Shown here: in pieces, positions 8,728-17,560 of the stretch
How the letters are laid out: the number at the start of each line of letters is the position of its first letter
Position numbering within the stretch: the first letter of the stretch is position 1
From: Bradyrhizobium sp. SZCCT0153
GTDB taxonomy: Bacteria; Pseudomonadota; Alphaproteobacteria; Rhizobiales; Xanthobacteraceae
Length of the DNA: 64,000 nucleotides
Direction: 5' to 3'
Assembly: GCF_018129995.1 (NCBI RefSeq)
Contig: NZ_JAFCKS010000008.1
Coordinates: 170,069-234,068 of the forward strand
Made by a program: the position numbers and the translations under genes
Notes under the pieces: generated by a model
The model's input: the letters and a program-made list of their open reading frames with translations, nothing else
Databases searched by the model: none
Told to the model about the DNA's origin: nothing

Positions 8728-9033
8728 ATGCTTCGAGGATCTGGAATCGCGGCATGCCTGGCGGTAGCGATGGCGATGCCGGTGCATGAGGCGGTCGCCC
8801 AGGATGCCGTGGGCGGCGCCATCATCGGCGGTGTCGGCGGAGCGATCGTCGGCGGCGTGCTGGGCGGCGGCCGCGGCGCCGCAATCGGTGCCGTCGTCGG
8901 TGCCGGCACGGGCGCGGCAATCGCCTCCGAGGGCGAGCGCCGCCGCTCCGGCTATTACGCCTATCAGCGCGGCTGCTACATGCAGCGTCCCGACGGCCGC
9001 TATGTCCCGGTCGATCCGCGGTATTGCTACTGA
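8728..9033 (+). CDS. Glycine-zipper exported small protein
   Basis: 101 residues with a signal peptide (residues 1-24, ending EAVAQ), then a glycine zipper (about residues 28-66, repeated GGxxGG/GAxxGA) and a Tyr/Arg-rich tail containing MQRPDGRYVPV. Such proteins sit in or at the envelope; their biochemical role is mostly unknown. ATG 8728 has a textbook AGGAGG at 8715-8720. The frame is open much further upstream, overlapping the previous gene, but that extension is not believable because the signal peptide begins at 8728. Confidence 0.85.
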   Translation: MLRGSGIAACLAVAMAMPVHEAVAQDAVGGAIIGGVGGAIVGGVLGGGRGAAIGAVVGAGTGAAIASEGERRRSGYYAYQRGCYMQRPDGRYVPVDPRYCY

Positions 9034-9056
9034 GGCCCGGACGAGGCGCGCGCGCT

Positions 9057-9845
9057 TCAGCTTTTCGCCGCCGGCTCCGGCATGATCTGGAGCAGCGGCT
9101 CCGGCCGGATCGAAATCTGGCCGGCGAACGGCCGGTCATGCGCGGCGATCAGCAGGACCGAGGTGGCGACGCCGGTCGCGAACAGGCCCATCGCAATCGC
9201 CGATCCCAGGCGGTTGTCGCAATGAACGAGGCCGATCACCAGCAGCGCGCAGGCCGCCTGGAGATACAGGCACCACCATTTGACCGGATTCACGGCGGCG
9301 AGGCTGACGATGATCCGCTGCCGCCGCGCATCCAGCGCCTGCTCCAGCGTGGCGATGAGCTCGCGCTGCACATTCGCCTGACCCGTACCCTGCGGCGTCA
9401 TCGTGACGACGAGCTGCAGGGCTTCGGCGAGCGGCGGCGGCGTCACCTTCAGCGACACCTCCTGATGCGCCATCATCGGCCATTCCAGCGCGACGGCCTG
9501 TTCGACATAGGCGCGCACCAGGCCGCGCAGCTTCGTTTCCTGCTCCGCCGGCAGGCCGGCGGCCAGCAGCACGGTGCCTCGCAGGGCGCTGGCCTCGCGG
9601 CTGACCGCGGCGCCGGCGCGGTCACCGTCGCCCCAGACCTGCGCGGCGGTAAAGGCGACGAACAGGCCGAAGATGATACCGAGCACCGGCAGCATGCCCG
9701 GCGATATCGCTTTCAGCGATGTCGCGCGCTCACCCGTCGCGGCCAGCGCGACGGCTGCGAAGATGGCCGCGCCCAGAAGATAGGTGAAGCCGAAGATGAC
9801 CAGCGCCATCAACGGCAGCGGCAGATTGTGCAGCCAGTCGCTCAT
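9057..9845 (-). CDS. DUF4239-type integral membrane protein
   Basis: 262 residues with two transmembrane helices near the N-terminus (about 10-35 and 48-70), a soluble middle segment (about 75-185) and two more helices (about 188-210 and 215-235). This arrangement and the phrase GLFVAFTAAQVW fit the DUF4239/bestrophin-like family. Function unknown. It is convergent with the glycine-zipper gene, the ends being 23 bases apart. The start ATG is at 9845. Confidence 0.75.
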   Translation of the reverse strand: MSDWLHNLPLPLMALVIFGFTYLLGAAIFAAVALAATGERATSLKAISPGMLPVLGIIFGLFVAFTAAQVWGDGDRAGAAVSREASALRGTVLLAAGLPAEQETKLRGLVRAYVEQAVALEWPMMAHQEVSLKVTPPPLAEALQLVVTMTPQGTGQANVQRELIATLEQALDARRQRIIVSLAAVNPVKWWCLYLQAACALLVIGLVHCDNRLGSAIAMGLFATGVATSVLLIAAHDRPFAGQISIRPEPLLQIMPEPAAKS

Positions 9846-9872
9846 GCTGTTCTTGTCATGTGATTCGACGAT

Positions 9873-10586
9873 CTAGATCAACCGCATCCCGCGCAAGCTG
9901 GCGTGGCCGCTTCTGCCGACGATGATATGGTCATGCACGGCAATCCCCAGCGGCTTGGCGATGTCGATGATGGCCTTGGTCATCTGGATGTCGGCCTGCG
10001 AGGGCGAAGGATCGCCTGAGGGGTGGTTGTGCACCAGGATCAGCGCGGTTGCCGAAAGCTCGAGCGCGCGCTTGATCACCTCGCGCGGATAGACCGGGGT
10101 GTGGTCGACCGTGCCGGTCTGCTGCACCTCGTCGGCGATGAGCTGGTTGCGCTTGTCGAGGAAGAGCAGGCGAAACTGCTCCTTGTCGGCGAACGCCATG
10201 CTGGAGCGGCAATAGTCGATCACCTCGTTCCAGGACGACAGCGCGTTGCGGCTGTTGACCTCGCCCTTGGCGACGCGGTGCGCCGCCGCGGCGATCAGCT
10301 TGAGCTGGTGGATCGCGGATTCGCCGATGCCGTCAACCTCGCGCAAGCGCGCGACCGGCGCATGAACGACTTCCGCGAAGGAGCCGAAGGTCTTGATCAG
10401 CATCTTCGCCAGCGGCTTGGTGTCGCGCCGCGGCAGGGCCGGAAACAACGCCATCTCCAGCAATTCGTAGTCGCTGAGCGCGTCCGCACCGGCGCTGTAG
10501 AAGCGCTCGCGCAGCCGCTCGCGATGGCCGAGATAGTGCGGCGCGTCCTCAGGCTTGCTCTTGTCGTGGTCGGTTTTGGCGGGCAT
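9873..10586 (-). CDS. radC: RadC family JAMM-domain protein
   Basis: 237 residues from ATG 10586. The N-terminal half has a helix-hairpin-helix-like region (VDGIGESAIHQLK); the C-terminal half is a JAB/MPN domain with the metal-binding JAMM motif HNHPSGDPSPSQAD. The family was named for DNA repair, but its biochemical role is unsettled; the fold is that of a Zn-dependent hydrolase. An in-frame TTG at 10643 would add 19 residues and is less likely. It lies just downstream of methionine aminopeptidase on the same strand. Confidence 0.93.
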   Translation of the reverse strand: MPAKTDHDKSKPEDAPHYLGHRERLRERFYSAGADALSDYELLEMALFPALPRRDTKPLAKMLIKTFGSFAEVVHAPVARLREVDGIGESAIHQLKLIAAAAHRVAKGEVNSRNALSSWNEVIDYCRSSMAFADKEQFRLLFLDKRNQLIADEVQQTGTVDHTPVYPREVIKRALELSATALILVHNHPSGDPSPSQADIQMTKAIIDIAKPLGIAVHDHIIVGRSGHASLRGMRLI

Positions 10587-10679
10587 CGGCCGCCAGCATT
10601 GCCGGGGACTATCGTTTTTGCAACCGTCAATTGCGGGGGGCAAGTCTGGTTCACGTCCCGCCGGCGAGCCTTTGCAGGC

Positions 10680-11498
10680 TCACCCGATCTGTTTCTCGCC
10701 GTGCCGTTCCGACAGCGTGAAGATCTCGACGCCGGTGGCGGTCACGCCCACCGAATGCTCGAACTGCGCCGACAGCGAGCGGTCGCGGGTCACCGCGGTC
10801 CAGCCGTCGGACAGGATCTTCACATGCGGCTTGCCGAGATTGATCATCGGCTCGATGGTGAAGAACATGCCGGGCTTGAGCTGCACGCCTTCGCCGGGCC
10901 GGCCGATATGGATGATGTTCGGCTCGTCGTGGAACATGCGGCCGAGGCCGTGGCCGCAAAAATCGCGCACCACGCTCATGCCCTGCGGCTCGACAAAACT
11001 CTGGATGGCGTGGCCGATGTCGCCGGTGGTGGCGCCGGGCTTCACCGCGGCGATGCCGCGCATCATCGCTTCATACGTGACTTCGATCAGCCGCTCGGCC
11101 TTGCGCGCGATCGGGCCGATCGCATACATCCGGCTGGAATCGCCATACCAGCCGTCGACGATGAAGGTGACGTCGATATTGACGATGTCGCCCTCCTTCA
11201 GTGGACGGTCGCCGGGCATGCCGTGGCAGACCACGTGGTTGAGCGAGGTGCAGGTGGAGTAGCGGTAGCCGCGATACATCAACGTCGCCGGATAGGCATT
11301 GTGGCTGAAGGCGAAGTCGCGGACGAACTGGTCGATGCGCTCGGTCGGCACGCCGGGCCCGACGATGTCGGTGAGCTCGTCGAGGCACTTCGCCACTAGC
11401 GCGCCGGCCTTGCGCATGCCGGCAAAGGCGCTCGGCCCATGCAGCTTGATCTGTCCGGTCTTGCGCAGGGAGGTATCGGAGGCTTCGACGTAGCTCAT
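10680..11498 (-). CDS. map: Type I methionine aminopeptidase
   Basis: 272 residues, the usual length. It removes the initiator Met from nascent proteins in the cytoplasm. Metal ligands are recognisable: the two Asp in NIDVTFIVDGWYGD, His in HGLGRMFHDE, Glu in FFTIEPM and a C-terminal Glu. ATG 11498 is chosen over an upstream in-frame TTG at 11546. The neighbouring order map-radC is one I associate with rhizobia. Confidence 0.95.
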   Translation of the reverse strand: MSYVEASDTSLRKTGQIKLHGPSAFAGMRKAGALVAKCLDELTDIVGPGVPTERIDQFVRDFAFSHNAYPATLMYRGYRYSTCTSLNHVVCHGMPGDRPLKEGDIVNIDVTFIVDGWYGDSSRMYAIGPIARKAERLIEVTYEAMMRGIAAVKPGATTGDIGHAIQSFVEPQGMSVVRDFCGHGLGRMFHDEPNIIHIGRPGEGVQLKPGMFFTIEPMINLGKPHVKILSDGWTAVTRDRSLSAQFEHSVGVTATGVEIFTLSERHGEKQIG

Positions 11499-11606
11499 GC
11501 GGGGCTGGTCTCGATGTCGGCGGAAAGGCTTGAATTCAGGCCCCAATCTAATGATTGCGGGCTTTCGCGCAAGCCAAGGTTCGCCGCCCTGTGCCCGAAA
11601 GCGGGC

Positions 11607-12923
11607 TCAATTCGGGACTTCTACGGTGGTTTCCACCGGCAGTGCGCCGCCGCGGATGCGGATTTCGCGGACGGGATAGGGAACCCGGATGCCCTCGCGC
11701 TTGAAGGCGTCCCACAGCGCCAGCATGACGTCGCTCTTGACGCCGTCCATGCCGTCGGGATCGGCGATCCAGAAGGTCAGCGAGAACTTCATCCCGGCTT
11801 CCGCGAACTCGGTCAGGATGGAATTCGGCGGCTTGCCCTTCTGCGCGCGCGGATGGGCGGCGGCGGTCTCTGCGGCGAGCTTGCAGACCAGTCTGGGGTC
11901 GGCATCGTAATTGGTGCCGAAGGCGATCTTCACCAGCGTGTTCTTGTCGGTATAGGTCCAGTTGACGACCTTCTGCGTCACCAGATCCTCGTTCGGCACC
12001 AGGAATTCGCGGCCGTCGCCGGCGGCGACGGAAATATAACGCGTCTTCATCGCGCTGATCCGCCCGGTATTGTCGCCGATGGTGACGAGGTCGCCCGGCT
12101 TCACCGATTTGTCGGCGAGCAGGATGATCCCCGAGATGAAATTGGCGACGATCTTCTGCAGGCCGATGCCGATGCCGACGCCGACCGCGCCGGAGAACAC
12201 CGCGAGTGCCGACAGGTCGATGCCGACCGCGCCGAGCGCAATGACAATCGCGATGGCCAGAAGTCCGATGCGGATGATCTTGACCAGCAGCACCTGCACC
12301 GACGGCGTCAGATCGGTGGTCGAATTGATCCGGCTCTCGGCGAAATTGCTGGCGATGTTGGTGAGCCAGAGTGCGATGAGCAGCAGCGCGCCGGCCTTGA
12401 TCACGAGCAGGGGCGTCAGCCGCAGGCCGCCGAGCACGATCGCGACGGAATCGAGCAGGTCGACCGTCGCATCGAGCTGGCCGACGATGGAGAGCGCCGC
12501 GATGAACCACGCGGTGATCGACACCAGCTTGACGATGAAGGCGTTGCGCAGCACCGAGGTCAGCAGCCGGATCGCGAGCCAGGCGAAGCCGAGCTTGGCG
12601 GCGACCATCAGGAGATAGCTCCGGCTCGGCCAGGTCGCGTGGTACATCACCACGCGCGAGACGATCACGAGCAGGGTGAACACCGCGGTCGAGGCGCTGG
12701 AGACCATCACCCGGACGAAGTGCCGGAGCGGCAGCGGCCAGCGCATGGCCAGCGACGTCGTGTCGAGGCGGCTGCGAACGGCGGCTTCCGTGGCATAGGC
12801 GATGCCGACCGCGGCCAGAATGAGGCCGAATTGCAGGTAGAACCAGGGTGAGGAGATTTCGGCGCCGACGCTGCGCGCGGTGGTCTGCACGAACTCCATG
12901 AAGTCTTTGAGGTCCATGTCCAT
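11607..12923 (-). CDS. MscS-family mechanosensitive channel
   Basis: About 438 residues with several N-terminal transmembrane helices, then the pore-lining TM3 (SALAVFSGAVGVGIGIGLQ) and the MscS beta domain (VKPGDLVTIGDNTGRI and NEDLVTQKVVNW). It relieves turgor at hypo-osmotic shock in the inner membrane; members with extra helices like this may also be solute- or voltage-tuned. ATG 12923 (MDMDLKDF) is preferred over upstream starts that add a Pro-rich leader. It is divergent from the K+/H+ antiporter, a sensible pairing for osmotic and ionic balance. Confidence 0.92.
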   Translation of the reverse strand: MDMDLKDFMEFVQTTARSVGAEISSPWFYLQFGLILAAVGIAYATEAAVRSRLDTTSLAMRWPLPLRHFVRVMVSSASTAVFTLLVIVSRVVMYHATWPSRSYLLMVAAKLGFAWLAIRLLTSVLRNAFIVKLVSITAWFIAALSIVGQLDATVDLLDSVAIVLGGLRLTPLLVIKAGALLLIALWLTNIASNFAESRINSTTDLTPSVQVLLVKIIRIGLLAIAIVIALGAVGIDLSALAVFSGAVGVGIGIGLQKIVANFISGIILLADKSVKPGDLVTIGDNTGRISAMKTRYISVAAGDGREFLVPNEDLVTQKVVNWTYTDKNTLVKIAFGTNYDADPRLVCKLAAETAAAHPRAQKGKPPNSILTEFAEAGMKFSLTFWIADPDGMDGVKSDVMLALWDAFKREGIRVPYPVREIRIRGGALPVETTVEVPN

Positions 12924-13134
12924 CGGTCTCGTCGGGGAAGCGGGCGGAAGGAATTGATTCGAGGGAGCCGCAGAATCCCACAAAGGCGGCGGCCCGGCCA
13001 CCGATACACCGCTAAGTGAAGTGCGTTAAGGCCGCAAAATACGGGCAGATTGCCGCGCGCGGGAGAAAATGGGTTGGCGCGCCGGTGTGGCGACGATAAG
13101 GATGCAATTCCAGCGATTTTTACCCGGAAGGTGG

Positions 13135-14928
13135 ATGGCTTCCCTCGACTCCGTCAGCATCGCCATATTGCTCGGCGCCGTCCTCGTCATGGCGGGCATC
13201 CTGTCGAGCCTGCTTGCACTGCGCTTCGGCGCGCCCTTGCTGCTCGTCTTCCTTGCGATCGGCATGCTCGCCGGTGATTCCGGTCCCGGGCAGGTCCAGT
13301 TCGACGACGTCCGCACCACCTATCTGGTCGGCTCGGTGGCGCTCGCCCTGATCCTGTTCGACGGCGGCCTGCGGACACGCTTTGCCAGCATCCGCACCGT
13401 GCTCGCGCCGTCCGTGGTGCTGGCGACGGTCGGCGTGCTCCTGACCGCGCTGATCACGGCCCCGTTCGCGAAATACGCGCTCGACCTCAATTGGACCGAG
13501 TCGCTGCTGGTCGGTGCCGTGGTGGCCTCGACCGATGCTGCCGCCGTGTTCCTGCTGGTGCACACCCAGGGCCTGCGCCTGCGCCCGCGCGTCGGCGCGA
13601 CGCTGGAGGCTGAATCCGGCACCAACGACCCCTTCGCGATCTTCCTCACGCTCATGCTGGTCGAATACATCTCGCTGGGGTCGAGCTCGGCCGGGCATGT
13701 GGCGATGGAGTTCATCCAGGAGGCGGTGCTGGGCGCCATCGTCGGCTTTCTCGGCGGACGTCTCGTCGTCATCGCGCTCAACAAGGTCGCGCTGCCGCAA
13801 GGCCTGCATGCGCCGTTCGTGACCACGGCCGCGCTCGTGATCTTCGGCGGCTCGCAGATCATGCACGCCTCGGGATTCCTCGCGGTCTATCTCGCCGGCA
13901 TCATCATCGGCAACCGGCCGACGCGCGCGCATAATTCGGTGGTGGCTTTCCTGGATGCGGCGACCTGGCTGGCGCAGATCGTGATGTTCGTGCTGCTCGG
14001 CCTGCTGGTGTCGCCGAGCCGGCTCGGCACCAGCGTGCTGCCGGCGGTCGGTGTCGCATTCGTGCTGATGCTGGTGGCGCGGCCGATCGCGGTGTTCGTG
14101 TGCCTTTCGCCGTTCCGCTTCAACTGGCGTGAAAAGATCTTCATCGCCTGGACCGGCCTGCGCGGCGCCGTCGCGATCTTCCTGGCGTCGATCCCGATGC
14201 TGGTCGGCCTGTCGAAAGCCTATCTCTATTTCGACGTGGCCTTCGTCGTCGTCATCATCTCACTGTTGCTGCAGGGCTGGACGCTGGCGCCCGCCGCGCG
14301 CAAGCTGCACGTCGCCTTGCCGCGCGCCGAGCGCGGCCCGCGGCGTGTCGAATTGGACTTGCCCGGCCAGCTCGAGCAGCAGCTCGTCGGCTATCCGGTC
14401 CGGCCCAAGAGCCTGTATTTCCGCCGCGGCCTGATCCCATCCTGGTCCAAGCCGACGCTGGTAATCCGCAACGAAAACATCCTGACGCCGCTGGAGGCCG
14501 ATCCGATCGCGCCCGGAGACTACATCTATCTGCTGGCGCCGCCGGAAAAGGCCGAGTCGCTCGACCGCTTCTTCGTCGATATGCAGCCGAGCTCGACACC
14601 CGATCCGCATCTGCTCGGCGACTTCATGGTCTCCGGCGAGCACACGCTCGCCGAGCTTGCCGAAATCTACGGCGTGAAAGTCGGCGAGGACGACGGCAAG
14701 CTGACGCTCGCCGACTATTTCGACGTCCATCTCGACCGCGCGCCGAAAGAGGGCGCTGAGCTTGCGCTGGACGAGATCGTGCTGGTCGCGCGCAGCATCT
14801 CCGGCGGCCGCGTCAGCGTCGTCGGCCTCCGCCTGCCGGAGGAAGAAGAGACGCCGGCGCCGCTGACTCGCACGCAGGCCCTGCGGCGCAAGCTGGCGGA
14901 TTTGTGGACCTCGGTGGCGGGGGTTTAG
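13135..14928 (+). CDS. CPA1-type potassium/proton antiporter (NhaP2/CvrA-like)
   Basis: 597 residues. Residues about 1-400 are the 12-13 helix cation/proton exchanger domain, with the acidic pair region ESGTNDPFAIF and GLRGAVAIF. The C-terminal third has a TrkA-C-like regulatory segment (EADPIAPGDYIYLL) and a final CorC/HlyC-type associated domain (FMVSGEHTLAELAEIYG to the end), the layout of NhaP2. ATG 13135 follows GGAAGG; ATG 13069 and 13102 are in frame but only add a polar leader. Cation specificity, K+ versus Na+, is inferred from the C-terminal domains. Confidence 0.9.
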   Translation: MASLDSVSIAILLGAVLVMAGILSSLLALRFGAPLLLVFLAIGMLAGDSGPGQVQFDDVRTTYLVGSVALALILFDGGLRTRFASIRTVLAPSVVLATVGVLLTALITAPFAKYALDLNWTESLLVGAVVASTDAAAVFLLVHTQGLRLRPRVGATLEAESGTNDPFAIFLTLMLVEYISLGSSSAGHVAMEFIQEAVLGAIVGFLGGRLVVIALNKVALPQGLHAPFVTTAALVIFGGSQIMHASGFLAVYLAGIIIGNRPTRAHNSVVAFLDAATWLAQIVMFVLLGLLVSPSRLGTSVLPAVGVAFVLMLVARPIAVFVCLSPFRFNWREKIFIAWTGLRGAVAIFLASIPMLVGLSKAYLYFDVAFVVVIISLLLQGWTLAPAARKLHVALPRAERGPRRVELDLPGQLEQQLVGYPVRPKSLYFRRGLIPSWSKPTLVIRNENILTPLEADPIAPGDYIYLLAPPEKAESLDRFFVDMQPSSTPDPHLLGDFMVSGEHTLAELAEIYGVKVGEDDGKLTLADYFDVHLDRAPKEGAELALDEIVLVARSISGGRVSVVGLRLPEEEETPAPLTRTQALRRKLADLWTSVAGV

Positions 14929-14938
14929 CGCCGTCTTC

Positions 14939-14960
14939 ACCCTCCCCCTCCGGGGAGGGT
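14939..14960. terminator. Palindrome between convergent genes, possible bidirectional terminator
   Basis: Nine-base inverted repeat (ACCCTCCCC / GGGGAGGGT) with a 4-base loop, between the antiporter end and the deacetylase end. There is no T-run, so intrinsic termination is doubtful; it also resembles a short dispersed repeat. Confidence 0.5.
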
Positions 14961-14983
14961 AAGAGCCGCCAATGCGGCACGAC

Positions 14984-15895
14984 TCACACCCCAGCCGGCA
15001 CCACTTCCTTCCAATGCCGCGCGATCGCCGCGCGCGGCGCGATCCACGCTGCGCCGCTTCCGGTGATATGCGTGAGAATCCGCTCCAGCGCGCCGATACG
15101 GCCGGGGCGGCCGATCATGCGCAGATGCAGGCCGATCGACATCATCTTTGGCGCCGTCTCGCCCTCGCGGCGAAGCCATTCGAAGGCGTCGATGACGTAA
15201 TCGGCGAAATCCGCGCCGTTGAAGCGCGAGGCGTTGTAATACTGCATGTCGTTGGTGTCGAAGGCGTAGGGCAGCACGAGGTGCTGCTTGCCGGAGATCT
15301 CTTTGTAATAGGGCAGGTCGTCATTATAGGCGTCGCTGTCGTAGAGGAAGCCGCCATCCTCGACCAGCAGGCGGCGCGTGTTCGGCGAGGTCGCCGAGCG
15401 CGTGTGCCAGCCGACCGGGCGTTGTCCGGTGACGCGTTCGATCGTCGCGACCGTCCTCGCAATGACTTCGCGTTCGTCCGCTTCATCCATCCCGGCGTGG
15501 CTCTGCCAGCGCCAGCCATGCGCGGAGACTTCGTGGCCGCGCGCGACGGCGTCGCGCGCCAGCTCCGGCAAGCGCTCGACCGCACGGCCGCAGGAGCTCA
15601 CGGTGACCTTGACCCCGTGCGCGTCGAACAGGTCCATGATGCGCCACCACGCGGCACGCGTGCCGTATTCGAAATGGCTGTCGATGCAGGAATCCGGGCC
15701 GTCGAGCCGATGCACGACCTCGTAGATCGCCTCGTTGCCGGCGTCGCCGTCGTTGACGGAGAACTCCGATCCCTCCTCGAAATTCACCACCAGCGACACC
15801 GCGACGCGCGCGCCGTTCGGCCAGCGCGGATTCGGCGGCGTGCCGCGGTATCCGGCGAAGTCGCGTCGTGAGAGAGGATGCTCTGCTTCGCTCAT
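14984..15895 (-). CDS. puuE: PuuE-like polysaccharide-deacetylase family allantoinase
   Basis: 303 residues of the NodB-type deacetylase fold in its allantoinase branch (PuuE), which hydrolyses allantoin to allantoate in purine breakdown. Matching features are the N-terminal RDFAGYRGTPPNPRWP block typical of PuuE, VSLVVNFEEGSE, EVSAHGWRWQSH and SIGLHLRMIGRPGR. It starts 4 bases after the stop of the ABC permease gene, so it is the distal gene of that operon. Other members act on different cyclic or N-acyl substrates, so allantoin is probable, not proven. Confidence 0.82.
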   Translation of the reverse strand: MSEAEHPLSRRDFAGYRGTPPNPRWPNGARVAVSLVVNFEEGSEFSVNDGDAGNEAIYEVVHRLDGPDSCIDSHFEYGTRAAWWRIMDLFDAHGVKVTVSSCGRAVERLPELARDAVARGHEVSAHGWRWQSHAGMDEADEREVIARTVATIERVTGQRPVGWHTRSATSPNTRRLLVEDGGFLYDSDAYNDDLPYYKEISGKQHLVLPYAFDTNDMQYYNASRFNGADFADYVIDAFEWLRREGETAPKMMSIGLHLRMIGRPGRIGALERILTHITGSGAAWIAPRAAIARHWKEVVPAGV

Positions 15896-15899
15896 GGCA

Positions 15900-16700
15900 T
15901 CAGTCCGAGGTTCCGGCCATGCGGTGCAGGCCGACGACGCGGTCGCTGACGACCAGCAGGATCACCGTGCCCGCGAGGATGAGGGTGGACAGCGCCGCCA
16001 GCGTCGGGTCGGGCGCCTCCTCGATATATTGCAGCATCCGGATCGGCAGCGTCTTGGTGCGGACGTCGGCGAGGAAGATCGACACCGGATAGTTGTCGAA
16101 CGAGGCCAGGAAAGAGAAGATTCCCGCGATCAGGAATGACGGCGCCAGCGCCGGCACCATCACCCGCAGCACGCTGCCGGGATAGGTGCAGCCGAGCGTG
16201 CGCGCCGCCTCGATCAGCGTGAAGTCGAACCGCGCAAGCCCCGCGATCATGGTGCGAGCGACGTAAGGCAGCGTGATGACGAGATGAGCCACCAGCAGCG
16301 TCGCCCAGGGTGCGGTGAACCCGACGGCGCGAAAGCCCTGCAGCAGCGCGATGCCGAGCACGAGGCCCGGCATCATCAGCGGCGACACCAGCGCGGTCGC
16401 GAAGATGCCGGCGCCCGGCAGCTTTCCCCGTGCGATCGCGATCGCCGCGAGCGTGCCGCAGACCAGCGAGATCGCCGTCGAGAACAGCGCGATCTGCAGC
16501 GACAGCAGCAGCGACGGCCAGAAGCCGTCGAGCCGCGCGATCCGACCATACCATCGCGTCGATGCGCCCGTCAGCGGCAAATCAAATACCGGCGTCGGCG
16601 AGAAGCTCGCGGCGGCGATGACCAGCAGCGGGACGACCAGGAACAGCGCCAGCCCGATCGCCATCACCCAGCAGACGATGATTGCGGTTCGCGTCATCAT
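15900..16700 (-). CDS. ABC transporter permease, PotC-like
   Basis: 266 residues, six predicted transmembrane helices with the permease cytoplasmic loop EAARTLGCTYPGSVLRVMVPA (EAA motif). It forms the inner-membrane channel together with the permease encoded just upstream, which it overlaps by 4 bases (ATGA). Sequence style is that of the spermidine/putrescine (PotBC) group. The substrate is probably a small cationic or nitrogen-rich compound; the PuuE-like gene in the operon hints at a purine breakdown product. Confidence 0.9.
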   Translation of the reverse strand: MMTRTAIIVCWVMAIGLALFLVVPLLVIAAASFSPTPVFDLPLTGASTRWYGRIARLDGFWPSLLLSLQIALFSTAISLVCGTLAAIAIARGKLPGAGIFATALVSPLMMPGLVLGIALLQGFRAVGFTAPWATLLVAHLVITLPYVARTMIAGLARFDFTLIEAARTLGCTYPGSVLRVMVPALAPSFLIAGIFSFLASFDNYPVSIFLADVRTKTLPIRMLQYIEEAPDPTLAALSTLILAGTVILLVVSDRVVGLHRMAGTSD

Positions 16701-17560
16701 TTCGGCTCCCGCGACAGGCGCGCGCTCAGCGCGACGATTGCGATCGCGATCGCCAGCAGCACGACGCCCGCCGCAGCGCCGAAGCCGGGTTCACGCGCCA
16801 GCAGATAGGCTTTTGCGATCGTGGTCGCGAGCGTCGGGTATTTCTCGCCGATCAGCAGCGTCGGCACCACATAGGCGGAGACCGAGAGCGAGAACACCAG
16901 CGCCACGCCCGCGATGATGCCGGGCAAGGTCAGCGGCAGGATCACGCGAAAGAACGTCACGACCGGCGAGGCGCCGAGCGTGGAGGCTGCTTCCGCATAA
17001 CGCGGATCGAGCTGTGCGACGATCGCGTAGATCGGCAGGATCATGAAGGGCAGGAAGATGTTGACGGCGCCGACGATCAGCGCGGTTTCGGTGAAGATCA
17101 TCCGGATCGGGTCTTCGATGATGCCGAGCGCCATCAGCGTCTCGTTGACGATGCCGTCGCTGCGCAGCAGGATCGTCCAGGCAAAGGCCTTGACGATGAC
17201 GCTGGCCGCGAGCGGCAGGAACAGCGTCGCCAGCAGCACCGAGCGCAAAGGCCCGCGGGCGCGCGCCAGCGCGAAGGCGGCGGGGTAGCTGATCAGGAAG
17301 GCGATCAGCGTGGTCAAAAGGCCGAGCCGCAACGAATTCCAGATCACGCCGAGATAATAGGGCGTGCCGAGCAGGCGCTTGTAATGCGCAAATGTCAGCC
17401 CGTTGGCGTCGACGATGCTGACGCCCAGCAGCAGCACCAGCGGCAGCGCGAACACGCCGGCGATGATGACGAAGGACGGCAGCACGAATCCAACTGCGGC
17501 GAGCCGCTCGCGGTCAACCGCGGGCGCCGACACCGGCGCGGGAAGGGCCGCCTCGGTCAT
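16697..17560 (-). CDS. ABC transporter permease, PotB-like
   Basis: 287 residues with six transmembrane helices and an EAA loop (EAASTLGASPVVTFFRVILP). Partner of the PotC-like permease. Its start overlaps the ATPase gene stop by 4 bases, and its stop overlaps the next permease start, showing tight translational coupling throughout the operon. Confidence 0.9.
   Translation of the reverse strand: MTEAALPAPVSAPAVDRERLAAVGFVLPSFVIIAGVFALPLVLLLGVSIVDANGLTFAHYKRLLGTPYYLGVIWNSLRLGLLTTLIAFLISYPAAFALARARGPLRSVLLATLFLPLAASVIVKAFAWTILLRSDGIVNETLMALGIIEDPIRMIFTETALIVGAVNIFLPFMILPIYAIVAQLDPRYAEAASTLGASPVVTFFRVILPLTLPGIIAGVALVFSLSVSAYVVPTLLIGEKYPTLATTIAKAYLLAREPGFGAAAGVVLLAIAIAIVALSARLSREPK

Noticed and set aside
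9024..12851. Plus-strand frames 9024-9863, 10023-11399 and 11439-12851
   Set aside because: Antisense shadows of DUF4239, RadC/Map and the MscS channel.
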